Source of the DNA: Saprospiraceae bacterium
GTDB taxonomy: Bacteria; Bacteroidota; Bacteroidia; Chitinophagales; Saprospiraceae
DNA: 64,000 nt
Direction: 5' to 3'
NCBI GenBank assembly: GCA_020848695.1
Contig: JADLHT010000005.1
Span: forward strand, 1 to 64,000
Shown here: positions 37,667 to 45,658 of the stretch, in pieces
Layout: every line of letters begins with the position of its first letter
Numbering within the stretch: the first letter of the stretch is position 1
Notes under the pieces: model-generated
What the model was told of the DNA's origin: nothing
The model's database searches: none
What the model saw: only the letters and a program-made list of their open reading frames with translations
Made by a program: the position numbers and the translations under genes

Positions 37667-39988
37667 ATGAGATATTTAGTCGTAGCATTAGTCTTGCTTT
37701 TTAGAATATTGAATGCACAGAGTTTACCTTCAGAAGTGAGATTTTCTGATGACGGTAAAAGATTAATTTCAGGAGGAATGCCGACAGATGGATTCTTTCA
37801 ATTGAATAAGATACGAAGAATTGAATTGGAATTTGATCAAGTCGATTATTGGGCAAAACTTACAGCCAACTACCAATCGAAAACGGATTTGCCGGCAAGA
37901 CTGATACATGATGGAAAAAAGTATGAGAATGTAGGTGTACGATTCAAAGGACAAACATCTTATCAACGCGTACCCGGGATGAAGAAGTCTTTTAATATTA
38001 CCTTAGATTATGGAGATTCAACCCAAAACCTAAAAGGTTATGAAACGATTAATTTGAACAATTCTTTTGAAGATAATAGTTTTGCCAGGGAAGTTTTATA
38101 TGAGAACATTACACGTCCTTTTGCTCCCTCGCTCAAAGCAAATTATGTTCACTTATTTATTAATGGACAAGACTGGGGTTTGTATCCATGCGTTCAAGCT
38201 TTAGATGGAGATTATCAGAAAGAATGGTTTCTTAGTAATGAAGGAGCAAGATGGAGATGTGAAAGGACAACTCCGGGTGGAGGTGGACCTGGTGGAAATT
38301 TTGGTGCCGGAACTTCCACTTTAAATTATTTGGGGGATGATCCAAATTTATATACACCACATTATACCTTAAAAAGAACTACAATTGACGATCCTTGGGA
38401 GAAGTTAGCGGAAATGACTAAGGTACTAAATACGGTTCCACTTTCTGAATTAGAGGATACCTTAAACAAAGTACTGGATATTGACCGTGCGCTTTGGTTC
38501 CTTGCCAAAGAAATTTTATTTGGTGATGATGATAGCTACATCAATAAAGGAGGCATGGATTATTATTGTATCTATCAAAAAGACATGGATCGATTTGTTC
38601 CATTGGAATACGATGCAAATTCAGTCATGTCCGGTAATACTTCTAACTGGTCTTTATTTTTAAAGGAATCAGATTCAAGATTTCCCTTAGCCAACAGATT
38701 GTTTGCTGTACCGGCTTTACGTCAACGTTATCTGGCCCATTTCAGAATTTTGTTTAATAAAGCATTGGATAGTTTGAATTTTGTGAATTCTGTCAATTCA
38801 ATTTATGGGATGATTGACACCCTGGTTCAGGCTGACCCCAAAAAACTGATGACTTATAATGCCTGGCAAAATGAAAAAAATGTGCTTTTCAACTGGATGA
38901 GGAATCGTAGAAATTATGTTAAAAACAATACCGAGTTTAAACAAGCAGATGTAAAGTTTGAATATGTAAGGCTTTTAACGAATGGTGTTATTGATCAAAG
39001 CCCAAATAGTTTTGAATCACCCGTTATCCAAGCAAAAATTTCAAATACTGCAGCAACCCGGAAGGTCAACCTCTATTTTGGTCCTGGATTCGATGGGGTA
39101 TTTACCAAGGTTGAAATGCTGGATGATGGAAATCAGGATGACAGTATTGCGGGTGATGGAATTTATGGTGCACGTATTCCTAGTTTTCCACAGGCAAGTT
39201 TTGTTAGATATTATGTTGAATCCATCTCAAGCAATACTGCTTCAACGGCATATTATTGGCCTGAAGGAGCCGAGCATGATGTATTTGTATATCAGGTGAA
39301 ATTAAATTCTTCTTCAATTGATGAGGTAGTGATCAATGAGTTTATGGCATCCAATACGACTTCAGTGGCAGATCAAGATGGAGAATATGATGATTGGATT
39401 GAGCTATATAATAGATCTACTAGTCCTGTTAATTTAAGTCAATGGATTCTTACTGACAATCCAACCAATCTGGATAAGTATAGAATTCCGGAAGGCACAA
39501 TAATTGAACCGGATAATTATTTGATAATCTGGGCAGATGAAGACGGAAAACAAAATGGATTTCATGCTAATTTTAAACTTTCAGCCTCAGGTGAAGAAGT
39601 GTTTCTCCTTGACAGTACAGGCAAGCAAATTGATTATGTAAAATTTGGTCAACAGGAATCGGATAAAGCTTATGCGAGAAGACCCAATGGAACCGGAAAC
39701 TTTATTATTCAACCACATACTTATAACAAAAACAATAATCCTTCTGCCTTAGTTGATGTCAAAAAATCTTCAGACTTTGAAATATATCCAAATCCGGCTA
39801 GAGATATATGTTTAATTGTAAATGCTAACAATAATGGATCTCAATATCAATTACTAAATCAGTTAGGAGAGCTGATTCAATCTGGAAAATTAAATTCAAG
39901 ACATATGCTTCAATTGGATCAATTGTCCAATGGAATTTATTTTATTAAAGTAAATCAGACCACCAAGAAATTAGTAATTCAAAGATAA
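37667..39988 (+). CDS. CotH-like kinase with lamin-tail domain, T9SS-sorted
   Basis: A 773-aa exported protein. Signal peptide at 1-17 ('YLVVALVLLFRILNAQ'). The CotH kinase-like domain spans about 45-430, with 'VGVRFKGQTSY', 'KSFNITLDYG', 'NLNNSFEDNSFAREVLYENI', 'YPCVQALDGDYQKEWF' and the acidic catalytic region 'DDDSYINKGGMDYYCIY...FVPLEYDANSVM'. A linker carries 'VEMLDDGNQDDSIAGDGIYGA'. A lamin-tail domain follows at about 550-660 ('EVVINEFMASNTTSVADQDG', 'DDWIELYNRS'). The T9SS domain is at 695-773 ('FEIYPNPARDICLIV'). CotH proteins are atypical kinases of spore-coat and secreted proteins; the substrate here is unknown. Confidence 0.88.
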   Translation: MRYLVVALVLLFRILNAQSLPSEVRFSDDGKRLISGGMPTDGFFQLNKIRRIELEFDQVDYWAKLTANYQSKTDLPARLIHDGKKYENVGVRFKGQTSYQRVPGMKKSFNITLDYGDSTQNLKGYETINLNNSFEDNSFAREVLYENITRPFAPSLKANYVHLFINGQDWGLYPCVQALDGDYQKEWFLSNEGARWRCERTTPGGGGPGGNFGAGTSTLNYLGDDPNLYTPHYTLKRTTIDDPWEKLAEMTKVLNTVPLSELEDTLNKVLDIDRALWFLAKEILFGDDDSYINKGGMDYYCIYQKDMDRFVPLEYDANSVMSGNTSNWSLFLKESDSRFPLANRLFAVPALRQRYLAHFRILFNKALDSLNFVNSVNSIYGMIDTLVQADPKKLMTYNAWQNEKNVLFNWMRNRRNYVKNNTEFKQADVKFEYVRLLTNGVIDQSPNSFESPVIQAKISNTAATRKVNLYFGPGFDGVFTKVEMLDDGNQDDSIAGDGIYGARIPSFPQASFVRYYVESISSNTASTAYYWPEGAEHDVFVYQVKLNSSSIDEVVINEFMASNTTSVADQDGEYDDWIELYNRSTSPVNLSQWILTDNPTNLDKYRIPEGTIIEPDNYLIIWADEDGKQNGFHANFKLSASGEEVFLLDSTGKQIDYVKFGQQESDKAYARRPNGTGNFIIQPHTYNKNNNPSALVDVKKSSDFEIYPNPARDICLIVNANNNGSQYQLLNQLGELIQSGKLNSRHMLQLDQLSNGIYFIKVNQTTKKLVIQR

Positions 39989-40151
39989 AGGAGAATAAGG
40001 CAAAAGTATTCGTTTTTGTTCTAAAGAAATTCTTTATAAATTGAGGGGCTCTAAAACAAATAGACAAAATAAGATTAAGATTTTTATTCATTAATAGACC
40101 TAGCACAATTAATATAAATTAACGAGCTTGTATTAGTCGGAACAGTAGTTC

Positions 40152-41027
40152 TTACCATTCTAACTTTGCTGTCATCGGAAGAATACTAATCTTCCGATCA
40201 GAAAGTGTGAATCGATCACCCTGAGCAAGAATATGTGTTAATAGGTTGCACATAGAGAGAGGTGTTCCATCTTCAAGTTCATTAATCTTATTATGTGTCA
40301 GATAACTTGCATCGAAAAGTATTACCATCCCTGATCCAATAACTCTGCATTCGTCTGAATTATTGATAATAATTCCAGTATCTTCTGATAACCCTATTCC
40401 TAATAAATGAGGAAATTGTGCTATTGCCTCTGCCAATCTACCAAATCTTCCCCTTTGTATAAAATGAGAATCAATGATTGCATCCGGAATCAGACACATG
40501 CCCTTAGACATTTTTACATTGCCTTTTCTAAAGGCTTCGGTGCTGCTGCCTCCTGCTATCATTTCAGAACTCATACACATCGCTCCTGCGCTTGTTCCAG
40601 CAAGGACAAAGTTCGTTTCATACAATTTTCTTAAGATGATTTCATGCATCAAAGTATCCTTAATATGCTTAACGATTTCACTTTGATCTCCACCACTAAA
40701 CAAAAGAATATCTGTCTTCTCAATAATACGCAAATTGCTTGGATCATTTGCTTGTTTAATGGAGCGGATATCAAGGATGTAGATCTGATGACAAGATAAT
40801 TTTACAAACGCGTCATAATAATTTTTACCAATTTCTAAGGGAATTTTAGAAGCAGTAGTAATTACGGTAATTACAGGATTGTTATTATGCGAAGCTTTAA
40901 TGACAGAAGACAGAATGCCTTCACCGATGAATTGCATTGTGTACATTTCACTCAGTCCACTTCCCTTGTCTTCATTACCGCCGATGGGAATTAGAGTTCC
41001 TTTAAATTGATGCTTAATTTGATTCAA
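40152..41027 (-). CDS. Cyanophycinase (S51-family exopeptidase)
   Basis: A 291-aa serine peptidase that cleaves beta-Asp-Arg dipeptides from cyanophycin. Motifs: 'GTLIPIGGNEDKG' at the start, 'LLFSGGDQSEIV', nucleophile Ser in 'LAGTSAGAMCMS', 'DSHFIQRGRFGRLAEAI' (His) and 'GIGLSEDTG'. The frame is open to an ATG at 41090, but a TATCTTTG box (complement of 41036-41043) lies inside that extension and the extra 21 residues are not family-like. The TTG at 41027 ('NQIKHQFKGTLIPIGG') is chosen instead. No cyanophycin synthetase or isoaspartyl dipeptidase gene is nearby. Confidence 0.87.
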   Translation of the reverse strand: MNQIKHQFKGTLIPIGGNEDKGSGLSEMYTMQFIGEGILSSVIKASHNNNPVITVITTASKIPLEIGKNYYDAFVKLSCHQIYILDIRSIKQANDPSNLRIIEKTDILLFSGGDQSEIVKHIKDTLMHEIILRKLYETNFVLAGTSAGAMCMSSEMIAGGSSTEAFRKGNVKMSKGMCLIPDAIIDSHFIQRGRFGRLAEAIAQFPHLLGIGLSEDTGIIINNSDECRVIGSGMVILFDASYLTHNKINELEDGTPLSMCNLLTHILAQGDRFTLSDRKISILPMTAKLEW

Positions 41028-41035
41028 AACTGTTG

Positions 41036-41043
41036 CAAAGATA
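41036..41043 (-). promoter_or_regulatory. -7 box (TATCTTTG) of the cyanophycinase gene
   Basis: An exact TAnnTTTG on the minus strand, 8 nt before the proposed TTG start at 41027. It lies within the longer reading frame and so helps decide the start. Confidence 0.5.
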
Positions 41044-41188
41044 AAAATACTTGGAAATTGCAGATCCTTATTAAAAAAGATGTATCTCATTATAAATTCT
41101 ATTGTGTTATTGAAGATATTTAGGTAATTATTTATTAGGGATTAAATACAAGTAAATTCTCATGTAGTGTATTTTTCAAACTAGAATT

Positions 41189-41196
41189 TATCTTTG
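41189..41196 (+). promoter_or_regulatory. -7 box (TATCTTTG) abutting the MATE gene start
   Basis: An exact TAnnTTTG with only four bases before the ATG at 41201. The transcript would start at or next to the start codon, implying a leaderless mRNA unless translation begins further in. Confidence 0.5.
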
Positions 41197-41200
41197 CGTG

Positions 41201-42589
41201 ATGTCTTTCATCTTAAACTTAAAATCTTTTATTCAGCTATTCAAACAAGCCCTTCGGGGTGATCTTCATGATTACACAGAAGGTAGTATTCCAAAGGCTG
41301 TATTCCTTTTATCCATTCCAATGATACTGGAACTAAGTTTAGAAAGTGTATTTGCTGTTGTGGACATATTTTTTGTTTCAAAGTTGGGGCCAAATGCAAT
41401 AGCGACTGTTGGACTAACAGAATCGGTAATTACCCTAATTTATTCATTAGCCATTGGATTAAGTACCGCAGCAACTGCAGTAGTTGCAAGAAGGATTGGA
41501 GAAAAAAACCCTGAAGCAGCTTCTCAAACCGGAGTACAAGCACTAATCATTGCACTAATCATTTCAATAATCATATCCATACTCGGTTTAATATTTGCCG
41601 GAGATCTGCTTCGATTAATGAATGCATCAGATGATGTTGTAAAGGAAGGAACGCCATTTGCACGGATTATGTTGGGAACCTCTTTTGTTATTATTTTGCT
41701 TTTTTTAATTAATGGGATTTTCAGAGGTGCCGGTGATGCAGCCATTGCAATGAGAAGTCTTTGGATAGCAAGTGCTATAAATATTATTCTGTGTCCAATC
41801 ATGATTCATTTTTTTGGTTTAAAAGGTGCTGCTATAGCAACGGTAATTGGCAGAAGCACCGGAATTGCCTATCAATGTAAATATTTATTTGGAGGATCCG
41901 AATTGATTCACATTAAGAAGGAAATCATTCAACCTGTATGGAGCATAATTAGAAATTTAATAGATGTTGCTTGGCCTGCAACATTTCAGTTTCTAATTGC
42001 ATCTGGAAGCTGGATTATCATAGCAAGATTGATTGCAGATATCGGCGGAACAAATGCTTCAGCCGGATATCAAATAGCCATTCGCAGTATAGTTTTTTTT
42101 ATACTTCCTGCCTGGGGTATGAGCAATGCGGTTGCAACTCTGGTTGGTCAAAATCTGGGGGCTGGTAAAATTGATCGTGCGATTGAAAGTGTGAATATTA
42201 CAACAAAGTACAACGCTATCTTTATGTTTATGGTAATGATACTTTTTGTTTTCTTCTCAGAACCAATAATTCAAATTTTTACAGATAATCCAGAGATTGT
42301 TAGCAAAGGCTCTGAAGCATTAAAAATATTTGGTTATGGTTATGTGTTTTATGGAATTGGGATGGTCATGACACAGGCTTTAAATGGCGCCGGAGATACA
42401 AGAACTCCAACTTATATCAATCTTATCTGTTTTTGGTTGATTCAAATTCCATTGGCTTACTTCCTAGCCGGACCCTTGAGCCTTTATTATACAGGCGCTG
42501 CTTTGGCAATTCCAATTTCGGAATCTATACTTGCATTGATTGCATGGTATTATTTTAATAAAGGAAATTGGAAAACTATAAAAGTGTAG
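41201..42589 (+). CDS. MATE-family efflux transporter
   Basis: A 462-aa inner-membrane exporter with two six-helix repeats, coupling Na+ or H+ to drug/metabolite efflux. Helix 1 is 'KAVFLLSIPMILELSLESVFAVVDIFFVSK', followed by 'LGPNAIATVGLTESV' typical of MATE repeat 1. The second repeat begins near residue 240 ('VAWPATFQFLIASGSWIIIARLI') with 'GIGMVMTQALNGAGDTRTPTYINL'. GTG 41198 and ATG 41201 are both in frame. The promoter box is only 4 nt upstream, so the true start might be internal. It diverges from the cyanophycinase gene and converges with the nitroreductase gene. Confidence 0.92.
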   Translation: MSFILNLKSFIQLFKQALRGDLHDYTEGSIPKAVFLLSIPMILELSLESVFAVVDIFFVSKLGPNAIATVGLTESVITLIYSLAIGLSTAATAVVARRIGEKNPEAASQTGVQALIIALIISIIISILGLIFAGDLLRLMNASDDVVKEGTPFARIMLGTSFVIILLFLINGIFRGAGDAAIAMRSLWIASAINIILCPIMIHFFGLKGAAIATVIGRSTGIAYQCKYLFGGSELIHIKKEIIQPVWSIIRNLIDVAWPATFQFLIASGSWIIIARLIADIGGTNASAGYQIAIRSIVFFILPAWGMSNAVATLVGQNLGAGKIDRAIESVNITTKYNAIFMFMVMILFVFFSEPIIQIFTDNPEIVSKGSEALKIFGYGYVFYGIGMVMTQALNGAGDTRTPTYINLICFWLIQIPLAYFLAGPLSLYYTGAALAIPISESILALIAWYYFNKGNWKTIKV

Positions 42590-42605
42590 TAAAGGACGGT
42601 CTAAC

Positions 42606-43178
42606 TTATAAAATAAACTCTTCAAGGGCTTTTCTTTCTGAAGGTAGATCTAGATTTTTTTTCATCCAGCCCATGTAAAACAATCCAATACATTCAATTC
42701 CGTTATTTAGCTTAAATCGAAGAGGAAGGTCTTTAATAGCTCCTGGAGTACTCCAGTAGGATCCAATTCCAAGAGCAGAGCAGCCTAGCCAAATATTTTG
42801 AACCGCGCAGGCTACCGCAGCTGTTTCTTCCCAAGCCGGAATCAGAGATTCAGGACTTCTTTCAATACAAATTGCAATAACAGCAGAAGATTGTAATGGT
42901 CTTTCTCCTGCTTTTTTCATTTTTATCTCACTAAAATTCTCTGGTAAGGTATTTTGCTTATAGTGCTCTTCTAAAAATTCTGAAAGCTCCTGTAAAGTGT
43001 TGTTTTTGAAGATCTTGAATCTCCAAGGTTGTGTTTTTTTGTGCGTGGGAGCCCAGCGTGCATTTTCCAGGATTTCCATTAAAATTTCATCGCTTATCAG
43101 GCCCTGTTCATAGGATTGGGGAAAAACAGCCCTTCTGGAACGGATTATTTTACTTAGTAACAAAAAACTTTCATTCAT
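42606..43178 (-). CDS. Nitroreductase-family FMN oxidoreductase
   Basis: A 190-aa flavoprotein of the nitroreductase superfamily. 'IRSRRAVFP' and 'ARWAPTHKKTQPWRFKIF' carry the FMN-contacting Arg, Ser/Thr and Asn/Gln positions. 'AACAVQNIWLGCSALGIGSYWSTPGA'-like sequence forms the central helix, and 'LPSERKALEEFIL' closes the FMN site. It should act on nitro, quinone or related electron acceptors using NAD(P)H; the true substrate is unknown. It is transcribed away from the dtxR operon from the shared 51-bp region that holds the DtxR-type palindrome, so metal control of both is possible. Confidence 0.88.
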   Translation of the reverse strand: MNESFLLLSKIIRSRRAVFPQSYEQGLISDEILMEILENARWAPTHKKTQPWRFKIFKNNTLQELSEFLEEHYKQNTLPENFSEIKMKKAGERPLQSSAVIAICIERSPESLIPAWEETAAVACAVQNIWLGCSALGIGSYWSTPGAIKDLPLRFKLNNGIECIGLFYMGWMKKNLDLPSERKALEEFIL

Positions 43179-43202
43179 ATTTTTGACTATTTTAAAAATT
43201 AT

Positions 43203-43218
43203 TTTAGATTTGCCTAAA
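43203..43218. promoter_or_regulatory. DtxR-type operator overlapping the dtxR operon promoter
   Basis: TTTAG (43203-43207) and CTAAA (43214-43218) form an inverted repeat with a 6-nt spacer, close to the TTTAGG-N4-CCTAAA shape of DtxR/MntR-family operators. TAGATTTG (43205-43212), an exact -7 box, lies entirely inside it. A bound metalloregulator would block transcription of its own operon. Confidence 0.6.
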
Positions 43219-43229
43219 TTTTGCTAATA

Positions 43230-43895
43230 ATGTTGAGTATTGCGGAAGAAAATTACCTCAAAGCTATATATAAAATACTTGAGAAAACGGGTTCAAAAGA
43301 GGCTTCAACCAAATTAATTGCTCAGGAAATGGGAACCAGTTCAGCTTCTGTTACGGATATGATCCGCAAATTGAACGAAAAAGAGCTTTTGAATTATGAA
43401 AAGTATTATGGAGTAAGTTTTACAAAAGAAGGATTAAAGTATTCATTGGATCTGATAAGAAAACACAGGCTTTGGGAGTATTTTTTACACACCCAACTTC
43501 AATTTTCCTGGGATAAGATTCATGAGATTGCGGAACAATTGGAACATGTAAAATCAGAAGAACTTATAGATCGATTGGATCAGTTTCTAGATTATCCAAA
43601 ATATGATCCCCATGGTGATCCAATTCCAAATAAGAATGGAAGTTTCACTTTTAGGACACAGTTTATTTTAGGAAACCTAACAGAAAAGAACAAAGAATTC
43701 ATCGTATTGGGAGTCAGATCACACGATTCAGAGTTTTTGCAATATCTGGACTCTCTTGTTATCCAACCGGGTCGTAGATTAAAAATATTAGAATACAATG
43801 CATTTGATCAATCGCATCTTTTGCAGAATGAAGACCATAAAATATTGAGTATTAGTAATAAGATCAGTAATGAAATTCTTGTTAAAGAGTTGTAA
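43230..43895 (+). CDS. DtxR/MntR-family metal-dependent repressor
   Basis: A 221-aa regulator. The N-terminal winged helix-turn-helix ('EENYLKAIYKILEKTG', 'TKLIAQEMGTSSASVTDMIRKLNEKELLNYEKY') precedes the metal-binding and dimerisation domain ('RKHRLWEYFLH', 'WDKIHEIAEQLEHVKSEELIDRLDQFL', 'DPHGDPIP'). A C-terminal FeoA/SH3-like domain follows. It senses Mn2+ or Fe2+. The ATG at 43230 lies 17 nt after the -7 box, so it is preferred to the TTG at 43221. It heads an operon with a substrate-binding protein (26-bp overlap) and an ATPase. Confidence 0.92.
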   Translation: MLSIAEENYLKAIYKILEKTGSKEASTKLIAQEMGTSSASVTDMIRKLNEKELLNYEKYYGVSFTKEGLKYSLDLIRKHRLWEYFLHTQLQFSWDKIHEIAEQLEHVKSEELIDRLDQFLDYPKYDPHGDPIPNKNGSFTFRTQFILGNLTEKNKEFIVLGVRSHDSEFLQYLDSLVIQPGRRLKILEYNAFDQSHLLQNEDHKILSISNKISNEILVKEL

Positions 43896-44880
43896 TAAGT
43901 CGCTTGTACTTTGCCTGGTTAGTTTTTTTAGTTTGAAAACAATGTCAGCTGAGAAACCAATGGTACTATCCACTGCATCTATGTGGAATGATATGTGTGA
44001 AATAATTTCAGGTAGTTTGGTTCAATGTGATTTTATTGTACCCATTGGTTCTGATCCACATTTGTATGAACCGACACCCGCCGATTTAATTAAAGTTAAT
44101 AAAGCCGATATAATTCTTATTAATGGTCTAACCTTTGAAGGGTGGTTGAGCAAATTGATTGACAATTCAGGAACGAAAGCAAGAATAATTCAAATTACAA
44201 AAGGAATCAAACCAATTGAGAGTACGATTTATCACAATGCGACAGATCCACATGCCTGGATGGATGTTGAAAATGCAATAATTTATTCAGAGAATATTTA
44301 TAAAGCTCTTTCTGACTTAGATCCTTTACATCGTGAGGAATTTCATTTTAACTTTCAACTGTATAAGAAAGACTTACAGGACTTGCATAATTATGTATTG
44401 AATGTTGTGGCTTCCATACCTTTAGAAAAAAGAGTACTAATTACATCACACGATGGTTTTAGATATTTTGGAAATAAGTATGGATTAGTACTAGAGCCTT
44501 TGCAAGGTACATCGACAGAGGCAGATGTTCAAACTGCAACTTTATTGCGCATCAATCAACTTATAAAAGATAAAAAGATACCGGCAATATTTATTGAGAG
44601 TACTATCAACCCAAAACTTATTGAACAAATCCAAAAAGAAAACCATATACTCATAGGTGGAAAACTATACGCGGATAGTCTTGGGGATTCTACTTCCATG
44701 AGTAATACTTATATTGGTATGATAAGACACAATATTGATGTTATAGGATCTGCATTGCGTAAAGAGTTTAATTCTTCTGAAGCCGATCAGAAAGAAAATA
44801 ATTCTTTCATTTACTTTTGGATTACAGGTTTTTACATTTTTTGTTTTTACTCACTGTATTATATAAACAGAAAACGATGA
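43870..44880 (+). CDS. Metal ABC transporter substrate-binding protein (ZnuA/MntA/SitA class)
   Basis: A 336-aa cluster A-I solute-binding protein that captures Mn2+, Fe2+ or Zn2+ in the periplasm. Ligand motifs: 'GSDPHLYEPTPADL' (His), 'NATDPHAWMDVENA' (His), 'LITSHDGFRYFGNKYGL' (His or Asp) and 'LYADSLGDSTSMSNTY' (Asp). There is no long His-rich loop, favouring Mn/Fe over Zn. The N-terminal leader is hydrophobic ('LVLCLVSFFSLKTMSA'). The C-terminus adds a membrane helix ('FIYFWITGFYIFCFYSLYYI') with a basic end, unusual for this family, so the protein may be membrane-anchored. It overlaps dtxR by 26 bp. Confidence 0.9.
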   Translation: MKFLLKSCNKSLVLCLVSFFSLKTMSAEKPMVLSTASMWNDMCEIISGSLVQCDFIVPIGSDPHLYEPTPADLIKVNKADIILINGLTFEGWLSKLIDNSGTKARIIQITKGIKPIESTIYHNATDPHAWMDVENAIIYSENIYKALSDLDPLHREEFHFNFQLYKKDLQDLHNYVLNVVASIPLEKRVLITSHDGFRYFGNKYGLVLEPLQGTSTEADVQTATLLRINQLIKDKKIPAIFIESTINPKLIEQIQKENHILIGGKLYADSLGDSTSMSNTYIGMIRHNIDVIGSALRKEFNSSEADQKENNSFIYFWITGFYIFCFYSLYYINRKR

Positions 44881-45623
44881 AATTGAACCAAAGTTACCCT
44901 ATAAGGATTGATGGACTTTCAGTTGCTTATAATCATAAGAGAGTACTCACCAATATTTATTTAAAGATCGAAGCGGGATTAATTTATGGCTTAATCGGCC
45001 CCAATGGAGCCGGTAAGTCAACCTTGTTTAAATGTATTCTTAACCAGATTGAACCCAATACCGGAGAAATATTATTGTTTGAGGGTACCGACAAAAAGTC
45101 GCTTACAAGAATAGCTTATGTTCCTCAGAAAGATGAGGTTGATTGGCAATTTCCGGCAATTGTAGAAGACATTGTGACCATGGGGAGGTTTCCTTATAAG
45201 AAGTGGTATCAAAGTATGAATGTATTCGATAATAAATTAGTGCTTGAATCCATGGAACAGCTTGACATTGTTCATTTGCGAAATAAGCAAATTGGTGAAC
45301 TCTCTGGAGGTCAGCAACAAAGGGTATTTCTAGCTCGTGCCTTGTGTCAACAAGCAGATATTTTATTGATGGATGAACCCTTCGTAGGGGTTGATGCTAA
45401 GACTGAAGAAAAGATTATTCAAATACTTAAGACCTTGGCATTACAGGGGAAGACTATTCTGGTGGTACATCATGATTTGGATTCAGTACAAAACTATTTT
45501 GACAGAGTAATTATGGTCAACCAAAGATTGATAGCTTATGGCGATACCTCGGTGGTTTTTACAAAAGAAAATATATCGAGGACTTACTCCAGTCAATCTA
45601 CCTTGTTGCAAAAGAATTATTAA
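44877..45623 (+). CDS. Metal ABC transporter ATP-binding protein
   Basis: A 248-aa ATPase of the Mn/Zn/Fe chelate family. Walker A 'GPNGAGKST', Q-loop 'YVPQKDEVDWQFP' (the 'VDWxFP' form is typical of MntB/SitB-type ATPases), signature 'LSGGQQQR', Walker B 'ILLMDEPFVGVD' and H-loop 'VVHHD'. The ATG at 44877 overlaps the preceding stop by 4 bp; a longer frame from 44817 is only a shadow of the upstream C-terminus. The expected membrane permease gene does not follow: metK lies 35 bp away on the other strand. Confidence 0.93.
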   Translation: MKLNQSYPIRIDGLSVAYNHKRVLTNIYLKIEAGLIYGLIGPNGAGKSTLFKCILNQIEPNTGEILLFEGTDKKSLTRIAYVPQKDEVDWQFPAIVEDIVTMGRFPYKKWYQSMNVFDNKLVLESMEQLDIVHLRNKQIGELSGGQQQRVFLARALCQQADILLMDEPFVGVDAKTEEKIIQILKTLALQGKTILVVHHDLDSVQNYFDRVIMVNQRLIAYGDTSVVFTKENISRTYSSQSTLLQKNY

Positions 45624-45658
45624 ATCGAAGTTTGATCAATTTAATAAATAGAAATTTC

